Source of the DNA: Eumeta japonica
Lineage: Eukaryota > Arthropoda > Insecta > Lepidoptera > Psychidae
DNA: 64,000 nt
NCBI GenBank assembly: GCA_005406025.1
Contig: BGZK01001200.1
Coordinates: 62,001 to 126,000, forward strand
Direction of reading: 5' to 3'
Positions 1 to 13,390 of the stretch are shown one piece after another. Position numbers and translations under genes: made by a program. The stretch's first letter is position 1, and each line of letters starts with the position of its first letter. The notes below the pieces were generated by a model that saw only the letters and a list, made by a program, of their open reading frames with translations, made no database searches and was not told where the DNA came from.

Positions 1-949
1 AAATCAAATCAAAACATTTTTATTTCGTAAGTAATTAAATTACACTTCAATACGTTATTAATTCTCACATATACAATACATAGCATAATATAATAACATA
101 ACATAACATTCTTACTTTTATTTCCAAAACCACTGAGCTTAAAATTTTGAAATAAAAATAGTATATGAGGCTATTTTTACAGTTTTAAAAGAAAACCTAA
201 ATTATATTCCAAAGCTCTTACTTTCGAACGAGGAACGGAAAATAATCGTGAAAGAAATACGACTCATGTGATAATTTATCGTACTAAATCCTTTCTACGC
301 GACGCCGACTTGCGACTTGGCCGTTTTATTCTTTAATGTACACGTGGCGATGATTTAGACGGAGTGGACATTGCGAGGTAAATCACGTTCGGACCAAGAT
401 CGAAAGGATCAAGACCGACACTGAAATAGGAATCGGATAAAAGTTATCGTATAGCGGTAGAAGACGGCTATTGCATACATATCTTCAACATTACCACTCA
501 TTGCGCCTCGTTCAGACATTTCAACGTGACTGGGTGACAAACATTTTTGTACATAAATGTGAAAGACTTTTTCACCATTTTCGGTATTTTGTACACCAAT
601 TCATAACAATACAAATAAACGGCAGGTGCATAACATTTAAAATGGCAAATACCTATTTATTTCAGAATTTCCCTTTGATTTTAATCTAATGGCTACCTAC
701 GGCTTCGAGACACGCAGCTATTACGAAAGGCTTAGAATAAACCATTACTATTAACCCTCAACTGGTATCGCTAAAAAAGGCAACGTAACTGGTATCGGGG
801 ATAAGACCAGACCCCATTCATAATATGCAAGAAAATAAAGAAAACAAATATTAAAAAAAATATTATATTAGCTAATCCAGATTTAATATACTTTTATCTT
901 CTATTGTATACGGTGTTATTAAGTGGAATTTCATAATTATTCAATTCAT

Positions 950-1045
950 TGCATGAGGATTCGTAGTGAATGAACAGATTCCAGGGCCAGCGGTGGGTCG
1001 CGTGCTGCAAATCACTGCATGTCGCAGGCAAGCGTCTAACATTTA
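950..1045 (+). repeat. Dispersed repeat A, copy 1
   Basis: The core (about 972-1044) starts GAACAGATTCCAGGGCCAGC and continues through CGGTGGGTCGCGTGCTGCA and GCGTCTAAC. It matches two other places in the window: minus strand at about 38783-38857, which reads AACAGATACGAGGGTCAGCG, and plus strand at about 38928-38996, which reads AACAGATTCGAGGGTTAGCG. By eye most positions agree over about 70 bases. No terminal repeat, tail or coding capacity is seen, so the element class is unknown. Confidence 0.6.
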
Positions 1046-1769
1046 TATCTGATTGAGAACTCATTGTATCAATTTGACTAGCGCTTCTATGTAGAATTTA
1101 TCTAAAATTCTCTTAGCGAATTTTCATAAATAAATTATTTTCTACTCAAAATGGCCGTCGGCTTTCAAACACTTCCGGTATAACGGCTGACGGTGGGGAC
1201 CGTCCAACGAAATATTCTCCGCATTGGCACTACTGCTAATGTGCGCCCACCCTGGTATTAAATTTATGCTTACGACGGGCGAAAATGTTGCAATACTTAA
1301 TGAATAGTTGATAAAAAAATGGAAGAAATATTTAAATACGTTAGTAATTAAACATATTTGAGGCAGAAGCTATCCGAACGGCGAAGAATATTTAAAACTG
1401 ACAAAATAACAAATATAGTGATAAAAACCACTTAAAAAGCTCTAAGTAAATACAAAGACTACGGTCGTCTCCCAGGAAAATTGTATATCGCCAAACGATA
1501 AAATTTCACTTGTTAATTGTCTTTGCGCTTCCGAATCGACGTATTTGAACGTCATTGCTGTAATAAAATCTTATTGACTGAGATATTGCGAAAAATTTAT
1601 AATTTTCCATAAATAAAAATAAACAGACAACCGTACGCATGCTACCGTTTAATATTTCTGCCCTATAAAGGTGATTTTTGGTTGATCAGTCGGCCTGTTA
1701 CTCTATCGCGATCCCCATTGTGACTGCTGTAATAACCGAAGACAATAACATATACGTAGATGCGGCCGT

Positions 1770-1935
1770 AAGCGATAACCCATGCGGCGGTGCGCGCGCG
1801 GCGCTCGGCCGGGTCTTTGGCCGGCAACGGGGGCAGCCTTGCGCCGTCCTCGGTGCCCTATTTGTGAACCCGGCGCGCCCGCGGCCCGCTCACCCCGCCC
1901 CCCCCCCGGCCCACGCGCCCCTCCCGCCGGCTTAC
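1770..1935. other. GC/CpG-rich island
   Basis: Sharp-edged GC-rich block with many CpG and GCGCGC steps and a C10 run at 1898-1907 flanked by more C-tracts. The C-tracts could form an i-motif, with a G-quadruplex on the complementary strand. Flanks return at once to AT-rich DNA. Function is unknown; a regulatory element is one possibility. Confidence 0.5.
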
Positions 1936-2799
1936 AAATTTAAAATAATTATCGCCTCGGACGCCGTCGCCACGCGGCAACCGAAGCTCCACGACGGCCG
2001 GATAACTTTCGATTGCAATTAAACTGATACAGTTGCAGTTTCGTTTTTCTTCAAACTGAATTGCAACGAAATAAGGATTTCTAGAAGACGAGAGTGTCTA
2101 AGGCATTCGATTAGCTCTGACCACAACTATATACGATCATTCCGAATCAATCGGAGTCTTATGCTACCACTGGATGGGTTATGTTTTGCAGTTAATCCTA
2201 AATTATCCTAAAAAAACCCGTCAACGTAGTTATTCGCTTACGGTCACCGTTTATTAAGATTATACAATATCGTAGATAAAAGTACTCAAGGTCTTTGAGT
2301 AGTTTAATTAATATTTTTCAAGCTATTAGGAAAAAGTTTAAGATCGTCATTGCATAATTCTTTGTCGAATTTTGCACAATCGTATATAATATAATGTTAA
2401 TCGAAAATTTGGGTAACTATAGTAGTAAACATCTGTGCGCCTACTGACTTGAGAGGTCGGGTAGAAATGTAAATTAGGTTAATAGAAATCTGACGAAATC
2501 TCTATCTCATTAGACGCTATTATTGCGCGAAAAATAATAGAAATGAAATAATCGCCACAAAGGAATAACGAAAACAAAATTATTTCTATATTACACGTGC
2601 TCATTATCTACTTCTTAATGTTTTATTATGTATTCTACGCCGCAGTAACTTCTATATTCTATTATAATTGTAATTTTATTAAATTCCAAAGAATACAGCT
2701 GCAGTTATATGCAATGCATACTAATTTGTTTTTCATCGTCACATCAAAGCACGACCTATGCGACCCAGTCCGCCGATGGAAAATTACCGTGTTACCTAA

Positions 2800-3100
2800 A
2801 AACGCTTCTGTTGGCGCGAAACCTCCTCGACCGTCCCCGCGGTTAGCGGTCGGCGACAGATAAGGCCTACAATTAAAACATCATTCGGTTCCTTTGCGAT
2901 GACCCGTGTCCGTCACCGACCGCGCGTCGTTCGGCTGCCGAACCCGATGACGCAACCGGCTGGATGGCGGCGCGTGTGCGTAAGGGCGGGCGCGCGCGCA
3001 CGTCGACTCCGATTGCGTCAACTTTCACCGGCACTTTCGTTCGAAGCGGCGCTTACGCAACCCGTAACGTGCTGTCTCGCTCCGCCGCGTGCCCGTCTAC
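2800..3100. other. GC/CpG-rich island
   Basis: GC-rich block of about 300 bases with dense CpG, including stretches such as GCGGGCGCGCGCGCACGTCG. Two overlapping plus-strand frames cross it, but their Arg/Ala-rich products show no domain. Possible cis-regulatory DNA. Confidence 0.45.
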
Positions 3101-3919
3101 GGTTAATCACCGACACGGCTCGTTATTAATTCTTCGAAAAGATCAACGTCTAAACTCTCGCTTTTTGCTTACAGACAAAATATTAGTTTGTCTTTATGTT
3201 CTCAATGCATTCAAAAAAAATGTAACACACAAGAATATATGTTATTTTAGCGCCGAGGGTTGCGCGATCACAGAGTGAAAATGTTTCATTGCTATGAAAA
3301 TGATTCGTAATTTGTAATTTCATCACGTTTATAATACCGAGTCCGTTTTGCAAGGAGGTAGTCTTTATTTGTCAGAACTTACCACAACAGTATGATGGAG
3401 CAGAAATTGTGAATGTTTAATATGTCAAGGTTATTGTCGAGCGTATTCGACGAAAATATAGAGCGAAAATAACTATTCGCACTTGATCGGAAACCATCGT
3501 CATTTTAACGGTGATTACATCACGACATACCTACGTCGTAATAATAACATTTTTTTTTATATCCGTTTATAAATATCGACAGAAATTAATTGGTAATAAA
3601 GATAAATATAAGTGACGTTACACACAATGTAATTCCCTCAATTGCAAATCGAAAAGGGTTTTCAATCAAAAATTAATTAAATCACAAATACACAACTCGT
3701 TGGTCGACATTTTGTAAATATTTAACTAAATATTTGAACGAAAGAAACTAATCACGACTAGACCTAGTAAAGTTTATACGTTCTCTACTACAAACGAATG
3801 ATAAGGTGTAACAGTATTTTTGCATAGTTCTATAATCAAGATTACAAAATCTATGGGCTCCATATTATAAAACTTCTTATAGCTAATAAAACGAAAATAC
3901 TTTAATGGGAGTGGGAACA

Positions 3920-4345
3920 GGAGCGGGATCGTGAACGGCCGCGGCGAGGGGGCCGGGCGGAGCGCGCGGGGCGGGAAAGCCACGGGCCGTGCCCTAGTTT
4001 CGCCCGGGTCTACGAACTCTAACGAGGTAAGGCCACCGTCGCAACGAACTATTACGCGAATTTGAATCTTACGTTGCATATGATACGAGCGACGATACCT
4101 CGAACGGCGGTCGCGGATTGCACCGTCGATTTGACTATTAATACGGCGCGGAGGAGTCGGCTCCGTGACGCTGCGATATCCAGCTGTTGCACGACCTTCG
4201 CAATTATCTCTCTCCGCGAGGTGTGCGGCGGCGCGCCCGTCGGTCCGCGAGCGCTCGCCTTCGCCGCTTCGGCTTCACGGGCCCGACCGTAAGGTGCGGA
4301 TACGCCCGGCCCGCGCCCGCGCGCCGCCCGCCGCACGCGGGCACT
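3920..4345. other. Double GC/CpG-rich island
   Basis: Two GC-rich peaks (about 3930-4010 and 4210-4345) are joined by a segment of mixed composition. Open frames occur on both strands through the second peak, the usual picture for CpG-rich noncoding DNA. A splice-donor-like GAG|GTAAGG lies near 4025, but no acceptor or conserved frame supports an exon. Confidence 0.45.
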
Positions 4346-4633
4346 CGGAACACAGAACCGTATCACATTTCAGCGTCTCCTCTTACAGTCGTTCGCGTTT
4401 CCCGAAATAGTTCGATATAGAATCGAACGTTTCATATTGTCAATCGACGACCTGTCGATGTGGGACTTTAACCGTTCGAAATGCAATCATTTATAGACTT
4501 TGGACTATTCATATTTTTTGGTATTTCACACACCCTCTACATTTTTATTTCAGTTTACTTTCATGCTTTCATAACCTACGACACCCGGCGAAACGGCGGC
4601 GCATGATCGCTGGTAACAAAATGGGGTTCTTTC

Positions 4634-4669
4634 AGTAGTTTAAGTAATGAATTCATTACCTAAACTACT
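4634..4669. repeat. Near-perfect palindrome
   Basis: A 36-base palindrome centred on GAATTC (4649-4654). Each arm is 18 bases with one mismatch, and there is no loop. It lies in AT-rich DNA and is short enough to be a chance structure, a symmetric protein-binding site or a footprint of a small inverted-repeat element. Confidence 0.7.
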
Positions 4670-5114
4670 TACATTTACAAGGAGAACTCTTATTACAATC
4701 ATACTCTGAACATTACTATATAGAAAATAAAGGAATCAAAAATAAACTTTTATATTAATTATGAAATATAATTACTGCTGGGTGCACCGAAAGACAAATT
4801 CGTAGAACGTCAAGCTAAACTAAGATCGGACAGATAATGTTAGAAAATCTGTCGATTCTTAAGCGTTAAAATTTGTGAGTTACGTTTTTTCTTTTCGTAC
4901 ACATTGCCATTAGTATTTTAATTCATTTAATTCTTTACGTTATAGAACAATCGACAGCGAAATTCGAGACCGCCGAAGCTAACAAAGCTCTCTGTACAAA
5001 TGGCTATGTAAAACGAAACGATTCCGCGGGAACATTCCCAGTCATAAATCTTGCCGTCAAAAGGTTACTATCGTATGCATCGTATCGCGTACAAAAGCTC
5101 TCTGTTACTTATTC

Positions 5115-6235
5115 GAGCTTATGGATAGAGGGCGCGCCGGCGGCAGTGCGAGCGCCCGAGGCCGGCGAGGCGACGCCGCCACGGCATGTCCACGCGACGA
5201 GAATCCCAGGGGATGTAGCTTTTGCATGAAATGGCAACGCTCCAATTTGTTACACTCAACTCGCGTCCCTGAGGCGACGGCGCTTACCCGAATATACCAT
5301 CGTGATATATAACTAATTTAAAAACCTCCCTATAAGGAGATTTAAAATAGAAGAATTTTATGAATAAAATGAATTATCATTTATATATCTTACATGCAAT
5401 TAGCACTTATCCTTAATAATGAATTCCGAAGAAATAAACCTTGACCTATTTTTATTTTCTCGACGTTTCTAACTTTTATCTTTCTTCAACGTTAGCTTGA
5501 AGGACGTCGTATTGTTCCTGCATGAAGGACGAGATAGAGATCGAGCATAGAGCCGGTGACGTAATGCCGAGCGTTTCTTAAAGTCAATATCGCAATAAAT
5601 AACATCACGCAAATGTAGGCTAGATGTGTACATACACAGTGGGGTACAGTGAGCGTTTATTGCCGACTCGGATCGTGTCACTGGAGGTTAGCGAGCGCGC
5701 CCCGCCCCGCGCCCCCCACGGAGCAACAAACTCTGCAAGGTTGTGCCGCACCGCGACCGACTTTGCTATTGCCACCGCAACCCGCTCTGTTCTAACGCGG
5801 CGTTTTCCTTGCAATTTGCTATTTGTCAACTGATCCTAGATTAGCAATTACGGAATGCACATTAAACGTGCTTGTGCATGTAATAATGTGATATGTAATT
5901 GGCGTCCTGATTCGATAATATTTCTAACAATATGTATGTCAATATGACTTAACAGTTGTTTATGTTCTAAGTCAATACAGAACAAGATGAATAACGCCGG
6001 CTATCTACTGTATAGAGCCGTTACCTACAGGGAAGTATGTTTACATTATTTAAAAAATTATGAAACGCTATAGTCACTAACCCCAAAACCGATAAAATTT
6101 AATTGCATTCGTTATTGCGTACACATAAACATTTCGTAGTAAAACTTGTCCGGTCGGTGGTAACGTCCAAACTGGGTGGAGAGTCCTTAGGAGTGGCGTG
6201 TGGGCGGGCGCCGGCGGCCCGCGGCGGGCGAAGCA
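5115..6235. other. Three small GC-rich islands
   Basis: GC/CpG-rich peaks at about 5115-5215, 5690-5790 and 6165-6235, each about 70-100 bases, are separated by AT-rich DNA. The third contains GGGCGGGCGCCGGCGGCCCG. No gene is recognised across them. Confidence 0.4.
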
Positions 6236-7964
6236 CCTGAAATGCTAAATTTAACGAGAACTAGGACACTTAAATCGTAATATATGGTTTGGGCAAATGT
6301 TCAAAATATACGAGGGATGACATGAAGGCTTGAGTCTATTATTGGAAAATGTATCATATCGTTTACTGTGTAGTTTAACGGAGAACATGCAGCTTAAACA
6401 CTTACAACGCCATCTGTTATCGGATAGCAGAATTATGGAATAACTACATTATTATTATTTAATTGTATTATGCGTGTCTGAGTCTACACTTCTTAAACAA
6501 AATAGTTCTTTACTAGAAATTTAAATTATACATAGAAAAATATAATTATGTCCACTTATAAACGTACAGCGCCATCTATGTACGATCGTAAAGGTTAACA
6601 TACTTTTCATAATGAATGAAGACTATTCAGATCAGACTAGAAAAGTCTTATTTTTGTTCTTTAACATGTTCAAAATAGTTGTATGTTATGAGAAAAATGT
6701 TAATTTCAATTATAGAAATATTTTGATTCCGTAAAAACATTTTAACTCGACAGAAATATTATAGTTTCTATTGAAAATTCCAAGAAGTAGGTAGAATTGC
6801 ATAATAATAAAAAAAACTTATTTTGGATGAACAATTTCAGTTAGAATTGTTGCTCAAATTAAAATGATTTTAAAACAGCAATTTAAAATCATGAACGTCA
6901 AGACTATGATAATTTAGCTGATGTTGTATATAGTTAAGACTATATTTTGTTTTATTAACAATTGTTGTCAGTAAGAGGTGAAAAAAACTTCAAATACTTT
7001 GTTTATTATAAGATGCCGTCAAAAATATATTTTTTGTTGGGAACTTATATAAAGAACATAGTAGAGACTGCTTCTTTTCTGTAATAATTATTTTATTTCA
7101 AGATAAGGTATCATTTTTTACAAATCAAAACTTTTACTTTGACCATTTTTTCCGACGTTTTATCTAAATACATATGTAATCGACTATGCTAGAAATACTA
7201 AATGTTAATTTGCGTAACAGGTTGGAATTCAAATTACGTTATTTTCAAATTAAATTAGTTCATAATGATTTCATCGATTTTTATACACGGCTTAGATTCA
7301 TATGCCGTTAATTTCAATAACAGTCGAAGTTTCTGTACCTACTAAAGTAAGATTAATAAAGAATTCCGTTGTGAAGACAAACTAACATTTTTTACGAACG
7401 GGGTTAGCGTACGAAGTCCGTTAGTTCTCGTATATTAGGGTTGCCGACCACTTTGTTTTATTAACAATGCTAGCTTTCTTAAGTATCGAGATATTATGAG
7501 CACATTTGAGATATAATTCGGCTGACCAATTCTGCAAATTTTAAACGACTCAGTCGATATGGTTATGACATCAAAATCATATCAGAGTGAGAAAGGTTGT
7601 CGCCGCGAGGCCTCGGTTGACGTAATTTCAAGGTCGCAACAATATCGACGGAATCGTTTTAAGGTTGCAGAATTGGTCTGCTGCAATTTTGAAACAATCA
7701 CGTCATAGAGATTTACCAGATTCCCACATTTTGATTAAGAAAATTTAATGTTTTCAATATTTTGAATTAGTTCATCTATTTACTACCTTAAAGATTTTAT
7801 TTGAGCGTCCGAAAGCTTCTTTTCTATGAATAAATAATTGAGTAAAATAGGATTCTCAATGGCATTATCAAAGATTTTTTACACCGTGTTCCATTTTAAA
7901 GCGAATGCCGTTTGTTATTATCCTTTACAGATTCGGTAGATGGCAACCCTGCCGTATCATCCGT

Positions 7965-8110
7965 TCACCGTCAGAAGCGTGAAGCATGTGCAGCGATCGG
8001 CGGTCGGTAAACAAAGTGAGTCATTTGTTTGGTGAATGAGCACGTCGACCGGCCGCGACCCGCGTGACGTCGCGCCGACGTCAGCGCCCGCGCGCGTACG
8101 CCCGGCAACT
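7965..8110. other. GC/CpG-rich island
   Basis: Contains GTCGACCGGCCGCGACCCGC and a run of CGCG steps. It is the last GC island before a roughly 10 kb stretch that has none. Confidence 0.4.
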
Positions 8111-11084
8111 GGAACGGCACGTTCATAACATAATGACTTTTTATATCCGTTCCATAAAACCCCAATCCCGATTACTCATTCGGTAAACTTGTGGCCTGAG
8201 CGTTTTAAATGTTACTCGTTCCGATGTATTACAGTAGGTAACTATGAGACTCTCGTTTTATCCGTATCGAAATACGCGACGAGCATAGTTTCTCTGGCTT
8301 TGGCCGCGATTTTGCCGGAGTCAATATGTATCCATTTGGTTGTTTATTTATATATACAACATACCGTCGTAAATTGTTGGACGTGTAATCCTTTAGTTAA
8401 ACGTGGACACTCACTGAATGTCCAGCTGTAGCCGAGTTATAATGAGACGTACGACGTTTACGGTCGTGCCTAACTATATTCAAAAGCAATCGTAATGTTA
8501 TGATGTAAGTCGGCATCAATGGCTGATGTAATTGTAATGACACAGTCATCGAATCTTTCCTGAGTGATGTATTGTGCTAAGTTTTATTGATAATTAATCA
8601 ACAAGATGAATTGTTGTGAAAAGCATCATTCTAGGACCAAATTCTTCAAAAACATGGATTTAATGAGTAATTTGTATGAGTTAAATTTCAGAAGATGTTT
8701 CAAAATTTAAAGCTAAATTATTGTTTGCTTTTTAAATATATTCATAGCTCTAGCATTTAATATTAAATATTATAGTTATATATTTACATACGTACATATA
8801 TAATATTATATGAATAAACTAATCAAATCGTTACCTTCCAAAATCATTCGAAACTCATTTATTGAAAAGTTTTGAATCATTTAATTTTGTATTAGGTTTT
8901 TCATTTTAATGTCGAGCGGTGATAATATACAATCAAGTCTTTCATCATTTGCATTTGCTGCATTGTAGTTCTGTTCCTGATCTCGCTTTCAGTCCTATTT
9001 TTAATCGCTGTTTTGCTGTCGTAATTGAGAGACGCGAGAGCAAAAGGGTCTGTAATGCATTTCTGTGACCACGCGCGCAAAACCGCGTGTGCAATCTAGT
9101 AAATATATAGTACACCGAAAATTCGTTGGCCACAAGAAATTTTGAAAGCAAGGAGTCGATTCTCGGGCAATGTAGAAATTGTCACAATTTTTTATATTCC
9201 ATCATATATTTCTTTAAAAATTGTCTCATGTGACAATTACCACATGGCGCGAGCATCACCTCCCAGGTCAGTCTAGTCGAGTTTGTTGCACGTGGTTGGT
9301 TTTGATCGCCCACTTAGTGCACAGATGCCAGCTGCAAGATTATGTTAAAACATAACATCACAACGCTCAAGTTATTGCCGACTCGATGTCGAGACGAGGA
9401 CATGTAGCCAAATGAGTATTACGTTACCGCAATAAAGTGCGATGAATTGACAGCGATATCATAACGTCAATTCCTTTGTGTTGTTGACTTTGTCGTACTG
9501 GCGACATTTCTTTAAATAAATACGCTCCCTTTAAACCCTAAAGCATTAAATCGAGCCGTACAGAAATTAAATGTAGCGTACATACATATATATGATGAGA
9601 AACAATAAATGACTTTTGTAGGACTGTGTCGAGATCGGGTTCATTTCGTGTATGTGACAAAGCTAATCGTTCGCGACAGTTTCGTGCCAGTAACGACAGT
9701 ATGCCTACTTCGCTTCAACGTGCTGCATAACACGAAAGAAGGAGTTCGGATCTAAATCCAGGTCACCTAAGTTAGAGCAATTGGGCAAACTCAGTACGCC
9801 CAAGTCGTGTCTAGCGGACAATCGACAACTTGCCGGATGCATTGCACAATATGCTAACGTATTCATAAGTCAGGCTTTTGTGAGATGAGTTTAATTATTC
9901 AAAATCAGATTTTACCCACGGCGGGGAGACTGCTGAAGCGACTTCGATCGGATTTTCATTGTTGCAAAGTTACGCTTTAGAGATTTGATGGAACAACATT
10001 GAATCAACGCCGAGGTTCCCGCATGTGAAGTAATGGGAAAAAATGTCTCATCTAATTGTTAGAAATCGTGAGACAATATTCCTATACAAAAATCTGATCT
10101 ACGGCGTTCGGCTGTGTATTTGTTAACATAAAGCTTGAGATTCGTGAAGAATTTTATTGTTATGTAAGTTAATGGGCTTTCTATTCGATGTGGGTGTTAG
10201 ATGAGACGGTTTTTAATTAATGTTTTGTAAAGTGGTAATGTTTAAAAGAATGGTATGGCTCATTTTCGATACGAGAGACAATATTGTGATGAACGAATTT
10301 CAATGTCGTATTTATAATTGCATCGAGAATATATAGAGCCAGCGATCAGAAAGGAAAGTACGTGTTAACCCAAGAGCCATGGACAAAACTTGTGAAATCT
10401 AACCCCGAATTGGTATTTTTAAAAACGTTCAACGTTATTTGCGACAGCTGAGATGGTGGCGCGCAGATCGCTCAATATTTTTAATCGTGCTATCGATGAC
10501 GACGGTCCATTTTCTATTTGTGCTGGAGACTTAAAACTCGGTACAGTTATAAATGTCATTTTCCCGCTCAAATTCGTGGAGAACAATTTCAAATTTAAGA
10601 ATCAATGTTTATACTAAAATTCCATAAAATATGGCAACAACTTTCTAATTATTTTGTGTTTGGGTTATCGTTTTATGCATTAAAAATTTAAAGATTTTCA
10701 TATATATAATCTGCTAAAATGTGCGAAATAATACCTAACCTGAAATAATTCGTGGTAGTAAAAAGTGTGATACGCTATATTAACGTAAAAAATAAGATAA
10801 AGTTTCAGACATTTACAAAAAAATATAATAATAATAATAACACATTGAGAAATGTAATGTTCTAATGTAAATCGATATAGCTTAGTTTATTTTAAATATT
10901 TTATTACAGGTGACCGTCGTGTGCGAGTTTAATTCGCTTTGGATTGATGTTATATTTGTTTTATATATTTTTAAAATAATTTTAATGACTCTTGCATAGG
11001 CATAAATTTTTCTTGATTTCAAAATCTATTATTTTAACTTTTTGCATTTAACTTTAATACTCTTTTAAGACATTAGTTTTTTAC

Positions 11085-11883
11085 TTCGAAGATTCATATA
11101 CGTAGAGCGCTACGTTTTTCTCCTTGAAAAATTTATTTGTATTTTTGGCCGTGTGAAAATTGGCATTGTTGTGGTGCAAGATGATACGATATTTACGATT
11201 ACTTTTACAAAGTTCGTAAAGTTCCGGCAAACAAATGGTCGTGTCCCAATCACTATTCACGGTATGACAATTTTCCAAAGCAACAGTAGCCATGTGTCCA
11301 GTTTTATTAAAAATAGAAGCAATCATCCGCTTAGAAGCACTTCGCCCGCGTACTTCTTTTGTTGGTTTTGGCTCATCTCGGTAGACCTATATAGTGGATG
11401 GCTGCTTTGTTGTGGGGGTTGTAGCAATAAATCAATGTTTCGTCACCTGTTATTATGTCCTACACCTAATTTACCGCCCCTTCCTTTAATCTGGTAAACG
11501 TGGCGTTGCACCAAGTGACGCGGTTCATTTTTTGAGTCTCAGTCAAATTGTGTGCGATCCACGCTTTTTTATACCTAAATGTTTGTGCACAATTGATTGT
11601 ATTCACTCATGCCTATGCCTAAGGATTTCCGTTTCGATCATACGGCGCACAGTATTGATATTTTTGTTGTTTACAGCGGTGGTTGGGCGATCATCACGAA
11701 ATTCGTCTTGAGATTGACACGACCGCGTTTAAATTCTGCAAACGAGTTGTTAATCATCTCGCATGGTGCTACATCGCCAAAAGCAGTTCGAAGCCGAGCG
11801 AGGCTCGGCTGAGCTGTCAAATTGCAGTTAAAATAGTAAAAAATCATTCTACGAAAATTTTCACAACTCAAATCCATAGTCAT
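11085..11883 (-). pseudogene. Degenerate mariner transposase (DD34D)
   Basis: The minus strand, read from about 11883 downwards, gives successive pieces of an insect mariner transposase in shifting frames. They are an N-terminal segment with ENFRRMIFYYF and AEFKRGRVNLK, then TVRRMIETEI, then KKAWIAHNLTETQKMNRVTW, then DIITGDETLIYCY, then MIASIFNKTGHMATVALENC, TVNSDWDTTICLPEL and ILHHNNANFHTA. The first catalytic Asp survives in TGDE (near 11440). The second is Asn: the family's HHDNA reads HHNNA at 11166-11176. The third Asp and the rest of the C-terminus are missing beyond about 11090. Two stops lie just before TGDE, and several frameshifts occur. The copy is dead and fairly old. I did not identify terminal inverted repeats. 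Confidence 0.92.
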
Positions 11884-12216
11884 GAAGACGGGAAATTTTT
11901 AAAAGGACGCTACAGTATAAAAATAATTGACAGATGAAACAAACTCTATTCTACAGCCAAAGACTTCCATTTTCAAACGCAGTTATTATTTTTTAAATAT
12001 TGTTAATGTAAGTGGCCAGTTCCATAAACTTATCATGCGGCTTACGTACCCTGTACCTTGTATCATTCGCAGGCATAGATGTAATCAATTTTTTTATAAA
12101 TCATTGGTTTTAACACTCATTTACTGTGGCCGTTTTAGAGCGTAGGATCTTCGATTTATAGATCAATATTCGTAGGCAATTCAGAGCGGCAGAATTTCGT
12201 GCGTTGTAAGGTACAT

Positions 12217-12282
12217 TCTTTTTCTTCCTCTCTTTCACTTTATTTTTCTCTTACTCTCTTTCGTTTTATTTGTCTCTTCCAC
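12217..12282. repeat. Polypyrimidine tract
   Basis: C/T-rich low-complexity tract dominated by TCTTTCTC-like units. It lies about 90 bases before the left end of the possible hAT-like element. Confidence 0.7.
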
Positions 12283-12367
12283 ACACACTCGACAAAGGAA
12301 GAAAACCGTTTTGTCAAACATTTCCAGTCAGATGTCATACCTTAGTAGACTGAGGTCATATATTAAG

Positions 12368-13390
12368 CAGCCCCGGATCTATGATTTTTTTGAGCAGGGA
12401 CAGAAACTTCATAGTAGAGCCCCCTCTCTCTAGTCTCCAGCGTCTGAGATAAATTGTTAAAAGAAACTCACAAATATATAATGGACGGCAGTTTTATGAC
12501 CGGGACAATAAGAACCCTTTATTAAACGTACACTCTTTATTTTCTATTAGTTAATATTTTTCCATTTGTGTGATTTAAAATATTTTTTAAAAATGTTTTT
12601 TTTAAGAATTATTAACGTAAATAATGTTTTTTCCATTTTTTTTCAAATTGGTCTCGAAAAAAAATTTTTTTTTAATTTTTGGAAGAAGGCAATTTTTTAG
12701 AAAATTTCTTTAACACAATTTTTGTTAATCACGCAGAATCGAGAATCGTATTTTTTTAAATTTGTTTTACTCGAAGAGTAAAAAAATAATTTTGAAGAAA
12801 ATAAGTTGAAAAATTACAGTTTCTTTTTTAAGAAAATCGAAAAATTAAGATATTGACTTTTTTATAATTTATTATATTTTTTATCCGCGACATGGAAAAA
12901 ATACAATAATATCGAAAAAAGTAGTCACTGACTTTTGAGCGGTCAAAAGTTATATTTTTAATTTTTGGACTTTTCAAAGTTAATAGTAAAGCTTTAATGC
13001 TATATAATTACCACTTTAGATAATTAGAAAATTCAAAAAATTCTTGAAAGACAAAAATTATTAAAAATATTTTTAAAATTACTTTTCATATTTAATTATT
13101 TATAAATTACTTAAATTAAAACTACCACCATTGTTAGATGTTGTCAATAATCTGCTTCACTGCAGCTGCTCGCAGTAGATTTCGGAATGAACGCTTAAAA
13201 TGTGTTCAAAAACCGACTGGGCGTTTAATAGCAAATGAATAGACAACGGACAACGTGTACTGGATGCTAGGCGCTTTGTGAAGCAAGTCTTCTTTTTCAA
13301 CCAACCATAATACAACAATTATGATTTTGATGCCCCCTGATAGTACCGCCCGGGGCGGGTGCTCCGCTTTGCCCACCTCTAGATCCGGGG
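12368..13390. mobile_element. Possible non-autonomous hAT-like DNA element
   Basis: The left end reads CAGCCCCGGATCTATG. The right end, reverse complemented, reads CCCCGGATCTAGAGGTGGGC, so the ends share an 11-base inverted CCCCGGATCTA. Both ends are followed inward by G/C-rich blocks (GAGCCCCCTC on the left, CCCGCCCCGGGCGG on the right). About 1 kb of extremely A/T-rich DNA with long A and T runs lies between. GGGGCGGATCTA-type termini are common in insect hAT elements, which is the basis for the class. I could not find a clean 8-base target duplication, and there is no transposase frame. It may instead be two unrelated ends. Confidence 0.45.

Larger units (their letters stand above)
1..8120. 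other. Gene-free AT-rich region with GC islands
   Basis: No coding gene is supported here. The background is AT-rich with stops in every frame. Against it stand seven abrupt GC/CpG-rich islands, listed separately. Reading frames of 60-115 codons near 1.7, 2.9, 4.1 and 5.7 kb run over these islands and give Arg/Pro/Ala-rich peptides without domains, often on both strands at once, as expected from GC-rich noncoding DNA. The stretch 6236-7960 is AT-rich and unrecognised. It holds two short GCCATCT motifs near 6402 and 6571, a motif that recurs near 16574. The region could be intergenic or intronic. Confidence 0.7.

Noticed and set aside
8945..8990. GCATTGTAGTT word like an insect microRNA core
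   Set aside because: Partial match only, and no hairpin partner nearby.
9900..9970. GCTGAAGCGACTTCGATCGG, like a common repeat segment
   Set aside because: The match is short and has no accompanying end or second landmark.
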